From CAZAQK01 sp050249355 (GTDB lineage: Bacteria; Pseudomonadota; Alphaproteobacteria; Rickettsiales; SXRF01): 40,376 nt of DNA. Location: positions 1 through 40,376 of the forward strand of contig JBFWQQ010000006.1 in NCBI GenBank assembly GCA_050249355.1. Direction: 5' to 3'. The translations under genes and the position numbers were made by a program. The notes beneath the pieces were generated by a model. It was not told where the DNA came from. It saw nothing but the letters and a program-made list of their open reading frames with translations, and made no database searches. Positions 15,697-24,580 of the stretch are shown here, in pieces. Position 1 is the stretch's first letter, and every line of letters begins with the position of its first letter.

Positions 15697-16496
15697 AGCT
15701 ATTATTCTTAGGCGATATCATGGGCCGCAAAGGCCGCGATGCAGTGGTTGCGGCGATGCCGGAATTGCGTGCTGCGCACAAGCTGGATGCTGTGGTGGCC
15801 AGTGGCGATAATGCAGCAGGCGGGTTTGGTATTACGCCGCAGATATGCAAAGACCTGTTTGCCTGTGGTGTGGATGTGATCACAGGAGGTGACCATATCT
15901 GGGATCAGAAAGAAACGTACAGTTATCTTGCCCAGGAGAAACGCCTGCTGCGCCCGCACAACTTTCCGGATAAAACACCCGGCAGCGGACAATACACCGT
16001 AGAACTGGCCAATGGTAAAAAGCTGCTGGTGCTGCATCTGCTCGGGCAGGTATTCCATAAAGAATCCACCGATTGTCCGTTCGCCACCGCCGATAAATTG
16101 CTGCAGCCGGTGCGTCTTGGTGCGAGCGTGCATGCCATACTGGTGGACTTCCATGCCGAAGCATCATCAGAGTCCAACGCCATGGGCCTGTATCTGGATG
16201 GCCGGGTGAGCGCTGTAGTCGGCAGCCATACGCATGTTCCCACCGCCGATGCGCGTATATTGCCTAAAGGGACGGCCTACCAGACCGATGCAGGCATGTG
16301 CGGTGATTATAATTCAGTGATCGGGTTCGAGCCTTCTGGTCCGCTGGAACGCTTCCTGACCAAGATCCCCAAAGCAAAAATGGAGCCCGCCATGGGCGAT
16401 GCCACCGTCTGTGGTGTGATCATAGAAACCGATGATAAGTCGGGGCTGGCCAACCGTTGCGTGGCGCTGCAATGGCCCAAGCCGCTAGGCGGCTAA
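15693..16496 (+). CDS. YmdB-family metallophosphoesterase
   Basis: A 267-residue protein of the TIGR00282/YmdB family (2',3'-cyclic-nucleotide phosphodiesterase in characterised members). The metal ligands are in place: D8 (LFLGDIMG), D39 and N40 (SGDNAAGG), H68 (GGDHIWDQ), H154 (VDFHAEASSE), and H179 and H181 (GSHTHVPTAD). D39 stands where many homologs have Glu. It overlaps the cyclo-ligase stop by four bases, so the two are likely coupled, and its 3' end overlaps the opposite-strand decarboxylase gene by 12 bases. Confidence 0.88.
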   Translation: MKLLFLGDIMGRKGRDAVVAAMPELRAAHKLDAVVASGDNAAGGFGITPQICKDLFACGVDVITGGDHIWDQKETYSYLAQEKRLLRPHNFPDKTPGSGQYTVELANGKKLLVLHLLGQVFHKESTDCPFATADKLLQPVRLGASVHAILVDFHAEASSESNAMGLYLDGRVSAVVGSHTHVPTADARILPKGTAYQTDAGMCGDYNSVIGFEPSGPLERFLTKIPKAKMEPAMGDATVCGVIIETDDKSGLANRCVALQWPKPLGG

Positions 16497-17435
16497 CGCT
16501 TCTTTTCTTGCAGCGGCAATCGTTTTTTCCAACCCTTTGCGCAGTTTCACCTGCGGTTGCCAGTTCAGCAATTGTTTCGCCAGCGAAATGTCCGGTTGGC
16601 GCTGCATGGGGTCATCCTGCGGCAGCGGTTTATATTCCAGCGTTGATCCCGATGCGGTGAGTTCCAGCACCAGTTCTGCAAGCTCCTCGATGGTGAATTC
16701 ATCCGGGTTGCCAAGGTTCACCGGACCGGTGATGCCATCCGCACTGTTCATCAAAGCGATCAGGCCATCCACCATATCATCGACATAGCAGAACGAGCGC
16801 GTCTGCTGACCGTCGCCATACAGCGTCAGGCCGTGGCCTTCGAGCGCCTGATGGATGAAGTTGGTCACCACGCGGCCATCGTGCTTATCCATAGCCGGGC
16901 CGTATGTGTTGAATATGCGCGCCACTTTGATCTTCACGCCGCGCTGGCGGTGGTAATCGAAACATAGCGTTTCAGCGGCGCGTTTGCCTTCATCGTAGCA
17001 GGCGCGCGGGCCGATGGCATTGACATTGCCGGTATAGCTTTCCGCCTGTGGGTGCTGGATGGGGTCGCCATACACTTCGCTGGTGGAGGCTTGCAGCAAT
17101 GTTGCGCCAGCTTGTTCGGCCAGTTCCAGTGCATGCTTTGCACCGAAGATATTTATCATCAACGTGCGAATGGGATCTTTCTGGTACTGTGGTGGCGAAG
17201 CTGGGCACGCAAGGTTGTATATCTGGTCAGGAGCGTATGATAAGCCGGGCAGGGGATTCATCACATCATGCTCGATCAGCGTACAGTACTCATGTCCCAG
17301 CAGGTCTTCTACATTGGCGCGCTTGCCGGTGGACAGGTCATCGACTATGGTGATGCGGTTGCCTTCATGCAGCAGCCTGCGGCTGATATGCGATCCTATG
17401 AACCCGGCGCCGCCTGTGATGAGTATCTGTTTCAT
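16485..17435 (-). CDS. UDP-glucuronate decarboxylase / NAD-dependent sugar epimerase (UXS-like)
   Basis: A 316-residue extended short-chain dehydrogenase. The NAD-binding motif is ITGGAGFIGSHISRRL, the active-site YxxxK is in RACYDEGKRAAETL, and NLACPASPPQYQKDPI with ASTSEVYGDP is characteristic of UDP-xylose synthases (UXS). That reaction decarboxylates UDP-glucuronate to UDP-xylose for cell-surface polysaccharide. A related dTDP-glucose or UDP-glucose 4-epimerase role is the main alternative. No other glycan genes adjoin it. Confidence 0.85.
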   Translation of the reverse strand: MKQILITGGAGFIGSHISRRLLHEGNRITIVDDLSTGKRANVEDLLGHEYCTLIEHDVMNPLPGLSYAPDQIYNLACPASPPQYQKDPIRTLMINIFGAKHALELAEQAGATLLQASTSEVYGDPIQHPQAESYTGNVNAIGPRACYDEGKRAAETLCFDYHRQRGVKIKVARIFNTYGPAMDKHDGRVVTNFIHQALEGHGLTLYGDGQQTRSFCYVDDMVDGLIALMNSADGITGPVNLGNPDEFTIEELAELVLELTASGSTLEYKPLPQDDPMQRQPDISLAKQLLNWQPQVKLRKGLEKTIAAARKEALAA

Positions 17436-17485
17436 GCTGCGCCGAACATACGTTCAGACGTTTACAAGTGCAAGGCCGTTGTGTG

Positions 17486-18148
17486 TTATGTTGGCGGGTT
17501 GAGTAGTCCACCACCCTGCTTACGTGGCTTTAAAATCGCCCATGTATAAATGGTCTGGGGCTCGAGGGCAGGGATCAACAGGTCGCTTATGCCGGGCAGC
17601 ATAGGTTCATATTCATAAAGAATCTCTGCTACAATAACATCCTGCTCACGTGCCAGATTGTAGTTTTGCGGCAGTGTAGCCGATTCACCAGGGTGCCCGA
17701 TACGGCTGCCAGAGCCATGTTGCCATACAACGCATCCTTTGTAACATCCGATTTCCTTACGATTTCCTCTTAAAACGGGTCCTGTAGCATCTAATGATGC
17801 ATTCAAAGTAGAAGCTACGTCAGCGTCAGCATTATTATTGCTGCTATCGTCAAGGGATGCAACGGAACTGAATACAACGGAACCATTGAAGTCAAACGGC
17901 TCCATCAGCTGACCCACTTGACTTGAAAAAGAATTTAGCATGGCGATCGTAACAGATTCACTGCGTGTGGTATAGTCGGCCATAGCAAAGGTTGCACTTT
18001 GCAATTTCTGTCGCTGCACCGCAAAGCTGGCAATTTCAGCGGTTGCGAGGATTAGCAGTGACATCACGGGAAGGATAAGCGCAAATTCCATTAGCGCCAC
18101 GCCGGATGTGCTGCGCTTGAATTCTTTGATGATGTTCGAGTGTTTCAT
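17486..18148 (-). CDS. TadE-like pseudopilin-family protein
   Basis: A 220-residue protein with a polar N-terminus, STSGVALMEFALILPVMSLL and one hydrophobic helix at about residues 16-38. This is the TadE/TadF pattern (G[VS]xxxEFAL), a minor pseudopilin of the Flp/Tad pilus processed by a prepilin peptidase. The conserved glutamate (E22) after the cleavage region is present. The rest is periplasmic with two cysteines (C154, C158). It starts one base inside the stop of the preceding TadE-like gene (TAATG), so both are one operon. No TadA ATPase or RcpA secretin is in the window. Confidence 0.75.
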   Translation of the reverse strand: MKHSNIIKEFKRSTSGVALMEFALILPVMSLLILATAEIASFAVQRQKLQSATFAMADYTTRSESVTIAMLNSFSSQVGQLMEPFDFNGSVVFSSVASLDDSSNNNADADVASTLNASLDATGPVLRGNRKEIGCYKGCVVWQHGSGSRIGHPGESATLPQNYNLAREQDVIVAEILYEYEPMLPGISDLLIPALEPQTIYTWAILKPRKQGGGLLNPPT

Positions 18149-18756
18149 TATTCAAATCCTTCATTGCGTACGGTGGCCAGTGCCGTAACATCGTATGTGC
18201 CACCTATGATATTAGACATGACCGGAGTAAGAACAGCCCACGGATAATGCAGCCGGTAATGCACGATCTCATTACCATCACCTGCACCTGCTTTACCTTG
18301 GTCGGCATCCCATTGGTTGTTGCCGTTGACGTCAATATAGCCCACACCAGCCTGTCCGGGGCAAGGTGGGGGCTGTGTGCTCGGTATGCACGGTTCAGGC
18401 TGGCCGATCGCCGCGAATGTCTGGTACGATAAAATTTCCACAGTCAACCGGCCCGGATCCAGATACCCGCCGGACAGGCGCATGATCTCGCTTCGTATGT
18501 AAGCGATACGCCCGCCTGCGGAGGCTGGTCCTTCGTAGCCTGTCAGGCCGACACGCGACGCCCTGGCCGCAGCGCCTTCCAGTACGGAGTAGGTGAAAAG
18601 GATCAGGCTGAATTCCAGAATGCCCATGAAGAGCAGAAAAAACACAGGGGCCACGATCGCAAATTCAATGATGGTCGAGCCCTTATTACAACATAATAAA
18701 GGCCTGTATCCTGCTCGCGGACGTTTTTTCTGCTTTATTCCCATTGCGTGATCCAT
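18148..18756 (-). CDS. TadE-like pseudopilin-family protein
   Basis: A 202-residue protein with a basic N-terminus (KQKKRPRAGYRPLL) followed by NKGSTIIEFAIVAPVFFLLF, the TadE motif with conserved Glu, and one membrane helix at about residues 29-52. The periplasmic part includes GYIDVNGNNQWDADQGKAGAG, an Asp-rich loop resembling a calcium site. ATG 18756 and ATG 18744 are both possible; neither has a strong ribosome binding site. It is the first gene of a two-gene operon read away from the CtrA-type site, divergent from TadG. Confidence 0.75.
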   Translation of the reverse strand: MDHAMGIKQKKRPRAGYRPLLCCNKGSTIIEFAIVAPVFFLLFMGILEFSLILFTYSVLEGAAARASRVGLTGYEGPASAGGRIAYIRSEIMRLSGGYLDPGRLTVEILSYQTFAAIGQPEPCIPSTQPPPCPGQAGVGYIDVNGNNQWDADQGKAGAGDGNEIVHYRLHYPWAVLTPVMSNIIGGTYDVTALATVRNEGFE

Positions 18757-18796
18757 ATAAGTGCAATTATTTCTGGAGGCTGTTCTCCAAATAATG

Positions 18797-18823
18797 CATT
18801 ATAATTCGTTACTTCATTATAAT
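18797..18823. repeat. Direct repeat CATTATAAT in the tad intergenic region
   Basis: CATTATAAT occurs at 18797-18805 and again at 18815-18823. Each copy contains a TATAAT -10-like hexamer, and the upstream TGGAG..CTCCA inverted repeat (18774-18789) lies beside the TadE-side start. They may be promoter elements or regulator sites for the divergent genes, though AT-richness makes chance likely. Confidence 0.4.
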
Positions 18824-18832
18824 CAAATGCTG

Positions 18833-18858
18833 TTAATAAAAAGTTAATATATTTTAAC
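18833..18858. promoter_or_regulatory. Candidate CtrA binding site between tadE and tadG genes
   Basis: TTAA (18833-18836), seven bases, TTAA (18844-18847) matches the CtrA consensus TTAA-N7-TTAA exactly. A further TTAAC follows at 18854-18858. A TATAAA (18868-18873) lies downstream toward the TadG gene, at a distance seen in CtrA-activated promoters. CtrA controls pilus genes in Caulobacter, which fits the neighbours. The region is AT-rich, so a chance match is possible. Confidence 0.55.
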
Positions 18859-18940
18859 TAAAATATGTATAAAATACAATCAATATCTGTGCTACTATAA
18901 CAGCCTTAATATATAAATACCATACGTTGTGGAGTGGTAA

Positions 18941-20395
18941 ATGAAAAATTTCTTCAGATCTGAGTCCGGCGGCGTTCTTGTCACATTCGGCCTTTCCTTG
19001 CTGGTGATCATCGGGCTGGTGGGTGTCTCCATAGATATCGCGCGCCAGCACGCCGTGAAGATCGCCCTACAGAAAGCAGCCGATGCCGCGCTTCTGGGCG
19101 CAGTTGCGACTTCCGCGACACTTGAGGTGCAACGGGAAGCACGCCTACTATTCAATGCGAACTTTCCTACCGATTATCTCGGCGCCCGGATCACAAGTTT
19201 CCGAGTAAATGCGCCCACGCGCCAGATCGCGTATGCATCTGCTAATGTCAGGCAGTCAAGCGTTTCATTAGCCGCCGGCGCTGCTGCATTGGGTCCAGCA
19301 GGAGGCGTTATTGCAAGCCCTCTGCCGCCAGGTGAAGCATATACAGGCGAGTTTGAGATAAAAGTAGAGGCAACCGTTCCTAACGTGATCATGGGTACCG
19401 TGCTGGGGCATGCCGATACGGTATTAACCACAGAAGCGCGTGTACTCAATATCCTTGAGGAAAATCAGATCGAGGCTGAGGTGGTGCTGGTGCTGGACAA
19501 TACCGGGTCGATGTCAGCAGGTAATGCGATCGGAGACTTGCGCAATGCATCGCATACGATTGTTGATATTTTATTCGGTGGCAAACCGCAGCTGGATAAT
19601 CTGCATATTTCCATCATTCCCTACAATGTGGGGGTAGGGGTGCCCGCTGCATTCGGCTCTAACAAAGTACAGAACTTCTGGGCCCCCAGGTTCGACGCGT
19701 TTGCAAATGTCATTGGCTATTCCGTGTTATCAAACCGCAACCAGGACTTCCCTATCAGCACGCACAATGATGTTACCAATGTGCCTCCTACTTTAGATGA
19801 GTTGAAGTTCCGCACACCCTCCACACCGTATCCCCCATCTTACAACCTTCCAGGTAATCAGAATGCCCAGGTACATCCTTTGGGGCCATTAGGCTGCCAT
19901 GACATGGAATTCTTCCCGATGGCACAGGTTATGTTTGGTAAAAACGTGCAAGCGGATCTTCATACGCATATCGAAACTATGATTGCAAACGGGTGTACCC
20001 GTATCAATGTGGGCTTCTTGTGGGGCTGGCTGGCATTATCGCCAACCTGGCAGGGAATCTGGGATGCTGCACAGCCGAACTTGCCGCGCACGGTATCCAA
20101 CAGATCCGATAAAACCCTTATTGTGATGACCGATGGACAGAATACGGTGGGACGTGGGCCGACACCCAACAGCAATGACGATGATAGCTTGCTGGCATTG
20201 TGCACCGCCGCTAAGAACATGGATACCACCGTGTACACCATCACGCTGGGACCCGGCCCGAACCCGGCGCTCATGTCGGCCTGTGCCACCAGCAGTGCGC
20301 ATTATTTCCACGCGCCTAGCGGTAACCAGTTGCAGGATGTATTCACTGCCATTGGCCGTAAGATCGTGCAGGAATGGCTGCGCCTGAGCCGCTAA
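18941..20395 (+). CDS. TadG-like protein with von Willebrand factor A domain
   Basis: A 484-residue protein. The N-terminus FRSESGGVLVTFGLSLLVII with the following hydrophobic run is the TadE/TadG-type anchor. A VWA domain follows from about residue 178, with the metal-ion-dependent adhesion motif VLVLDNTGSMSAG (DxTxS; near residue 181-192), ISIIPYNVGV and VMTDGQNTVG (third MIDAS loop). It most likely sits in the inner membrane with its VWA domain in the periplasm as part of the Flp/Tad pilus machinery, helping adhesion or assembly. ATG 18941 is preceded by GGAG. The cysteines (C303, C331, C424, C447) could form disulfides, consistent with DsbB elsewhere in the window. Confidence 0.8.
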   Translation: MKNFFRSESGGVLVTFGLSLLVIIGLVGVSIDIARQHAVKIALQKAADAALLGAVATSATLEVQREARLLFNANFPTDYLGARITSFRVNAPTRQIAYASANVRQSSVSLAAGAAALGPAGGVIASPLPPGEAYTGEFEIKVEATVPNVIMGTVLGHADTVLTTEARVLNILEENQIEAEVVLVLDNTGSMSAGNAIGDLRNASHTIVDILFGGKPQLDNLHISIIPYNVGVGVPAAFGSNKVQNFWAPRFDAFANVIGYSVLSNRNQDFPISTHNDVTNVPPTLDELKFRTPSTPYPPSYNLPGNQNAQVHPLGPLGCHDMEFFPMAQVMFGKNVQADLHTHIETMIANGCTRINVGFLWGWLALSPTWQGIWDAAQPNLPRTVSNRSDKTLIVMTDGQNTVGRGPTPNSNDDDSLLALCTAAKNMDTTVYTITLGPGPNPALMSACATSSAHYFHAPSGNQLQDVFTAIGRKIVQEWLRLSR

Positions 20396-20399
20396 CCGG

Positions 20400-21308
20400 T
20401 CAATCGTGGTAGATCATGGTGCCGGCACCAAATTTGGTGAAGGTTTCCAGCAGCAATACGTGGGGAAGGCGGCCATCAAGTATATGCGCAGTCCCGACAT
20501 CATTCTCAAGTGCATGAATACAGGTCTCGATTTTAGGGATCATGCCGCCGGTGATGGTGTCGCCTGCGATCAGTTGGTGCGCTTCGCTTACGGATATTTC
20601 ACTGATAAGGTTGCCTTCCTTGTTCAGTACGCCCGGCACATCGGTCAGCACCATCAGTTTGGCTGCGCCCAGCGCAGCGGCTATCGCGCCTGCGGCAGTA
20701 TCGGCATTGATATTGAAGGTTTCGCCATTCGGGCCAACACCGATCGGAGCGATTACCGGGATGACGTTTGACTCAGTAAATTCCTGAATCACCGACGGGT
20801 TGATGCGCACCGGTTCACCGACAAATCCCAGATCGAGTATTTTTTCAATATTCGAATCGGGGTCGCGCTTGGTGCGGCGCAGTTTGCGCGCTTCGATCAG
20901 GTGGCCGTCCTTGCCGGAAATGCCGATAGCGGTGCCGCCGGCACTGTTGATAGCGGTAACGATCTGTTTGTTGATCGATCCGGACAGCACCATTTCCACT
21001 ATCTCGACGGTTTCTTCGTCGGTCACGCGTAACCCGTCCACGAACGAGCTTTGTATCTTCAGGCGCTCGAGCATCTTGCCGATCTGCGGGCCGCCGCCAT
21101 GCACTACCACCGGGTTGATGCCGACATGTTTGAGCAGTACGATATCTTCGGCGAATTTCTGTGACAGGCTGGCATCGCCCATGGCATGCCCGCCGTATTT
21201 GATCACGAAGGTTTCGTCCGCGAATTCGCGCAGGTATGGCAGTGCTTCGGAAATGGTCGAAACGGTTTTCAGCCAGGCATCACGGGTTTTGATCTCTCTT
21301 GTTTTCAT
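20400..21308 (-). CDS. argB: Acetylglutamate kinase
   Basis: A 302-residue amino-acid kinase catalysing the second step of arginine synthesis. The phosphate-binding glycines are in FVIKYGGHAMGD and VVVHGGGPQIGKML. The substrate region VDGLRVTDEETVEIVEMVLSG and the C-terminal NADTAAGAIAAALGAAKLMV with LTDVPGVLN are complete. Length is typical for arginine-inhibitable ArgB. It is the last gene of the rpmH-to-argB minus-strand run. It converges on the TadG gene with four bases between stops. Confidence 0.95.
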   Translation of the reverse strand: MKTREIKTRDAWLKTVSTISEALPYLREFADETFVIKYGGHAMGDASLSQKFAEDIVLLKHVGINPVVVHGGGPQIGKMLERLKIQSSFVDGLRVTDEETVEIVEMVLSGSINKQIVTAINSAGGTAIGISGKDGHLIEARKLRRTKRDPDSNIEKILDLGFVGEPVRINPSVIQEFTESNVIPVIAPIGVGPNGETFNINADTAAGAIAAALGAAKLMVLTDVPGVLNKEGNLISEISVSEAHQLIAGDTITGGMIPKIETCIHALENDVGTAHILDGRLPHVLLLETFTKFGAGTMIYHD

Positions 21309-21322
21309 GTCGGTATTTCCTG

Positions 21323-21916
21323 CTATGCGAACGCTGCCAGACAGTGTTGCAGTGGAGCTAATGTCTTACTGTTTTTGCTGCTGGTCGCGTAAATATCCGG
21401 CAAGGCAGCTGCATGATATTGTAGCTTCTCCTGCACGCTTTGCAATAATTCCCGCAGCGCATCGGGTTTTATAAGGTCGGTCTTGGTCAGCACCATGTTG
21501 TAGGGGGTTGCCATCTCGTCGAGCAGGGCCATGACCTCGTGGTCGGATTCCATCAGGCCGCGCCGTGCATCGGCCAGTACGCAGATGCGCATCAGGTTGT
21601 GACGATATGCGAGATAGTTGGTGATCAAGCGGTTCCACTGGTTCTTTTGTTTTTTGGAAACCGCTGCGAAACCATAGCCGGGCATATCGACCAGCATCAG
21701 CTTGTCGGCCAGCAGGAAGAAGTTTATCTGCTGGGTACGCCCAGGCTTCTGCGAGGTGCGTACGAGTGTTTTCTGGCCAACCAGCGCATTGATCAGGCTG
21801 GATTTACCGCAATTCGACCGGCCGATAAAAGCGATCTCAGGCTGTGCCGACTTGGGCAGTGACGCGGTGTCAGCGGCCCCGGCCACGAAGCGGCAAGGCT
21901 GCTTGAACAGCTTCAT
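21323..21916 (-). CDS. engB: Ribosome biogenesis GTPase EngB/YihA (YsxC)
   Basis: A 197-residue GTPase needed for 50S subunit maturation. G1 is GRSNCGKSS (32-40), G2 region is KPGRTQQINFF, G3 is DMPGYGFA, G4 is TKTD and G5 is ATSS. The start codon overlaps the yidC stop by four bases (ATGA). It follows yidC and precedes argB in the same direction, a common alphaproteobacterial order. Confidence 0.95.
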   Translation of the reverse strand: MKLFKQPCRFVAGAADTASLPKSAQPEIAFIGRSNCGKSSLINALVGQKTLVRTSQKPGRTQQINFFLLADKLMLVDMPGYGFAAVSKKQKNQWNRLITNYLAYRHNLMRICVLADARRGLMESDHEVMALLDEMATPYNMVLTKTDLIKPDALRELLQSVQEKLQYHAAALPDIYATSSKNSKTLAPLQHCLAAFA

Positions 21917-23673
21917 TGTTTTTTGCCGGGAGCAGTCGGCTTGCCATATTTATTGGTGATAACCTGCTGCTGGATGATGGACAGGATGTTGTTCCACACC
22001 CAGTACAGCACCAGTCCGGCCGGGAAGGTAGCAAAGATGATCAGGAAAAAATACGGCATGTAAGCGATCACTTTTGCCTGTACCGGGTCGGTGGGTTTAG
22101 GTTGCTGTTTCATCTGGATCACCATGGTGACACACATCAGGATGGGTAGCACGCCCAGATGCATCCATGCCGGGTGGTTCCATTCCAGCAGCCCGAACAG
22201 GGTGAATAAGTTGGTAGGATCGAGCGCCGAAAGGTCTTTGATCCACAGGATGAATGGCGCGTGGCGCATTTCAATAGTGACGAAAAGAACTTTATACAGA
22301 GCGAAGAACACCGGCATCTGGATCAGGATGGGAAGGCAGCCTGCCGCCGGGTTAACTTTCTCGCGCTTGTACAGGTCCATCATTTCCTGCTGCAGACGTA
22401 TCTGGTCGTCACCATAGCGGTCGCGGATATTCTGCATCTGTGGCTGCAGGCGGCGCATCTGGCTGGCTGATTTGTACGATTTGTTGGCCATCGGGAACAT
22501 GACCAGCTTTACAATGATGGTCATCAGCAAAATAGCGACGCCGAAATTGCCGACGTGACTGTAGAACCAGTTGAGCATCAGGAACATCGGCTTGGTCAGG
22601 AAGTACAGCACGCCAAAATCCACGGCCCGGTCAAACAGCGGGATTGTTGGCTGGCCGGTCTTTCCTTCGGCATAGGCATCGAGCTGGCGGATCTCTTTTG
22701 CACCGGCGAACAGGCGGAAGTTCGATTCAGCCTGCATGTCAGGTTTTATGGTCTGCGGGGCGCCCATATAATCGACCTGGTAGCGGTCGTGTTCGCCTTT
22801 TTTGTAGTGGTTGAACTGGGTGGTAAAGCTGCTGTCACCTGGAACCAGAGCGGAAAGCCAGTATTTATCGGTAATGCCGAACCAGCCGCTGGCATCCTTG
22901 AATGTGCGGTTCTCTTCCTGCATGTCACTGTACGAGATTTCTTCCAGCGTTCCGTCCATCACACCCAGCGGGCCTTCATGCAATATGGCATAGCTTTGGT
23001 GTGCCCATTGCTGGTCGTACACGCGGTTGATATAGGCATACGGTGTAACCGCTACCGGAACGCGCGAACGATTCTCCACCCGTTGCCTGACACTGAACAT
23101 ATAATGCTCGTCTAGCGTAATGGTCAGGAAGTATGTGATGCCGCTGTTATTGGTCCAGCGCAGGGTGACCGGTTCGCCCACACCGATATGGTTCTTATCC
23201 GCCTGCCACAGTGTGTCGTTATCGGGTACTTCGGTGACGCTATCGGCAGCCACCCAGCCCGCCTGTACGAAATAGCTGTACGGATCACCGTTTGGCGAGA
23301 ACAGGGTGACTGGCGGGCTGTCGGCATCCAGCGTCATGCGGTACTGCGACAGGGTCAGGTCGTCGAAGCGCGCACCTTTGAGCGAGATCGAACCATCGAG
23401 TTTTTCGGTGCTGAAATGCACGCGCGGCGCCAGTTGCAACCGCTGGCTACGTGTAAGCTTTTCATCTGCCACGGTACCGGTGCTGGCGGCCAGCTGCTGG
23501 CCGTGCTGCGCTTTCAGTACCTCCTGCTGCTGTTTCTGTTTGGCCGCCAGTTCGGCTAGGTGCTTGCGACGCGGCAATTCCACCAGCGCCTGCCATGTCA
23601 TCAGGATGAGACCGGCAAACAGCATGGCGATCAGCATACGGGTGTAATTGGTCTGTTCGTTAGGATTATACAT
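21913..23673 (-). CDS. yidC: Membrane protein insertase YidC
   Basis: A 586-residue inner-membrane insertase that inserts proteins alone or with Sec. The N-terminal helix (MLIAMLFAGLILMTW) precedes a large periplasmic beta-supersandwich domain (about 60-360). The conserved five-helix core follows: FDRAVDFGVLYFLTKPMFLM, GVAILLMTIIVKLVMFPMAN, GCLPILIQMPVFFALYKVLF and FPAGLVLYWVWNN. The open frame begins upstream at 23778, but ATG 23673 (MYNPNEQTN) matches the family's start and lies eight bases inside yidD, giving coupling. Confidence 0.96.
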   Translation of the reverse strand: MYNPNEQTNYTRMLIAMLFAGLILMTWQALVELPRRKHLAELAAKQKQQQEVLKAQHGQQLAASTGTVADEKLTRSQRLQLAPRVHFSTEKLDGSISLKGARFDDLTLSQYRMTLDADSPPVTLFSPNGDPYSYFVQAGWVAADSVTEVPDNDTLWQADKNHIGVGEPVTLRWTNNSGITYFLTITLDEHYMFSVRQRVENRSRVPVAVTPYAYINRVYDQQWAHQSYAILHEGPLGVMDGTLEEISYSDMQEENRTFKDASGWFGITDKYWLSALVPGDSSFTTQFNHYKKGEHDRYQVDYMGAPQTIKPDMQAESNFRLFAGAKEIRQLDAYAEGKTGQPTIPLFDRAVDFGVLYFLTKPMFLMLNWFYSHVGNFGVAILLMTIIVKLVMFPMANKSYKSASQMRRLQPQMQNIRDRYGDDQIRLQQEMMDLYKREKVNPAAGCLPILIQMPVFFALYKVLFVTIEMRHAPFILWIKDLSALDPTNLFTLFGLLEWNHPAWMHLGVLPILMCVTMVIQMKQQPKPTDPVQAKVIAYMPYFFLIIFATFPAGLVLYWVWNNILSIIQQQVITNKYGKPTAPGKKQ

Positions 23674-23899
23674 TGTGTTTCTTTTGTGCGGGTGGAACAG
23701 GATCGAATCCGGGACGTGCCAGCGGATTACAGCGCAATACGCGTAATAAGGAAAGCCAGCTGCCGCGCAGGCTGCCATGCTCGCAGATGGCTTGCCGGCA
23801 ATAGTGCGAGCAACTGGGTTCGAAGCGGCAGTTCATGCCCAGCAGCGGTGACAGGCACAACTGATACAGGCGTACAAAAAAGCGCAATAATTTCTGCAT
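23666..23899 (-). CDS. yidD: Membrane protein insertion efficiency factor YidD
   Basis: A 77-residue protein of the YidD/UPF0161 family, which helps YidC-dependent insertion. It shows RLYQLCLSPLLGMNCRFEPSCSHYC, the conserved CxxxPSCSxY motif, an amphipathic N-terminal helix, and RVLRCNPLARPGFDPVP. It lies between rnpA and yidC as usual and its 3' end overlaps the yidC start. Confidence 0.95.
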   Translation of the reverse strand: MQKLLRFFVRLYQLCLSPLLGMNCRFEPSCSHYCRQAICEHGSLRGSWLSLLRVLRCNPLARPGFDPVPPAQKKHNV

Positions 23900-23908
23900 A
23901 GGCTTCCT

Positions 23909-24280
23909 TTAGGATGAAGGCTTTTTATTAGCGTGTATTCGTGAAAATGCAAACTCCATATCGCGCACAAGCACAGAAAATTCACAAGTGGCCGCCCCTT
24001 TGCGCGCGATCACCACATAATCGGTGTGTTCCCTTATGTGTGTTGCGGCGATCATACGCACCGCTTCGCGCAGTCGTCGTTTCGCGCGGTTACGCACCAC
24101 GGCGCCGCCAATCTTCCGGGTGACGGTATAGCCGATGCGAGGGGCTGTCCCTGCCGGATGACCCGCAGCGCGGCTGTGCATTTGTAATATAAGCGTACCG
24201 GCTACCCATTTGCACCCATGGGCGGCAGCCAGAAAATCTTTCCTGTCTTTGATGGTTTTTAGCGTTGATGCGGATTGCAT
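23909..24280 (-). CDS. rnpA: Ribonuclease P protein component
   Basis: A protein of about 123 residues that binds RNase P RNA to mature the 5' ends of tRNAs. The basic signature VVRNRAKRRLREAVRMI and RIGYTVTRKIGGAV are present, with LKTIKDRKDFLAAA at the N-terminus. ATG 24280 is chosen; GTG 24283 directly before it is possible. The gene follows rpmH by ten bases, the normal arrangement. Confidence 0.93.
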   Translation of the reverse strand: MQSASTLKTIKDRKDFLAAAHGCKWVAGTLILQMHSRAAGHPAGTAPRIGYTVTRKIGGAVVRNRAKRRLREAVRMIAATHIREHTDYVVIARKGAATCEFSVLVRDMEFAFSRIHANKKPSS

Positions 24281-24290
24281 CACAGGCGGC

Positions 24291-24425
24291 TTATGCGCTC
24301 AGGCGCTTACGTCCCTTGGCGCGGCGGGCGTTGATCACACGACGGCCACCGGGGGTTGCCATGCGTGCACGAAAGCCGTGTCTGCGTTTGCGAATGAGCT
24401 TGCTAGGCTGGTAGGTGCGTTTCAT
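24291..24425 (-). CDS. rpmH: 50S ribosomal protein L34
   Basis: A 44-residue basic ribosomal protein. It starts MKRTYQPSKLIRKRRHGFRA and ends GRKRLSA, with MATPGGRRVINARRAK between. This matches L34 along its whole length. It leads the rpmH-rnpA-yidD-yidC-engB-argB run and sits directly behind a consensus promoter. Confidence 0.97.
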   Translation of the reverse strand: MKRTYQPSKLIRKRRHGFRARMATPGGRRVINARRAKGRKRLSA

Positions 24426-24469
24426 GGTGTAAACCTGAATCTGTATATTTTTCCGAGATAAAGAGCGCC

Positions 24470-24498
24470 TTTATACCCTTAAGGCTGCTCCCTGTCAA
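24470..24498 (-). promoter_or_regulatory. Strong sigma-70-type promoter for rpmH operon
   Basis: On the minus strand a perfect TTGACA (24498-24493) is followed after 17 bases by TATAAA (24475-24470). Transcription would start about 24463, leaving a leader of some 38 bases before rpmH. Confidence 0.85.
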
Positions 24499-24552
24499 TC
24501 ACCAATATTAACTATTTTTTATAGAAAAATCCGTAGTTTGACTGGTAACGCT

Positions 24553-24580
24553 TTCAACCATTTTTTAATGCGGCTATATT
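24553..24580 (+). promoter_or_regulatory. Possible promoter for the sensor kinase gene
   Basis: TTCAAC (24553-24558), 16-base spacer, TATATT (24575-24580). The match is moderate. It faces away from the rpmH promoter. Confidence 0.4.

Noticed and set aside
23674..23778. Longer N-terminus for YidC.
   Set aside because: The extra 35 residues overlap yidD in another frame and lack similarity; ATG 23673 matches known YidC starts.
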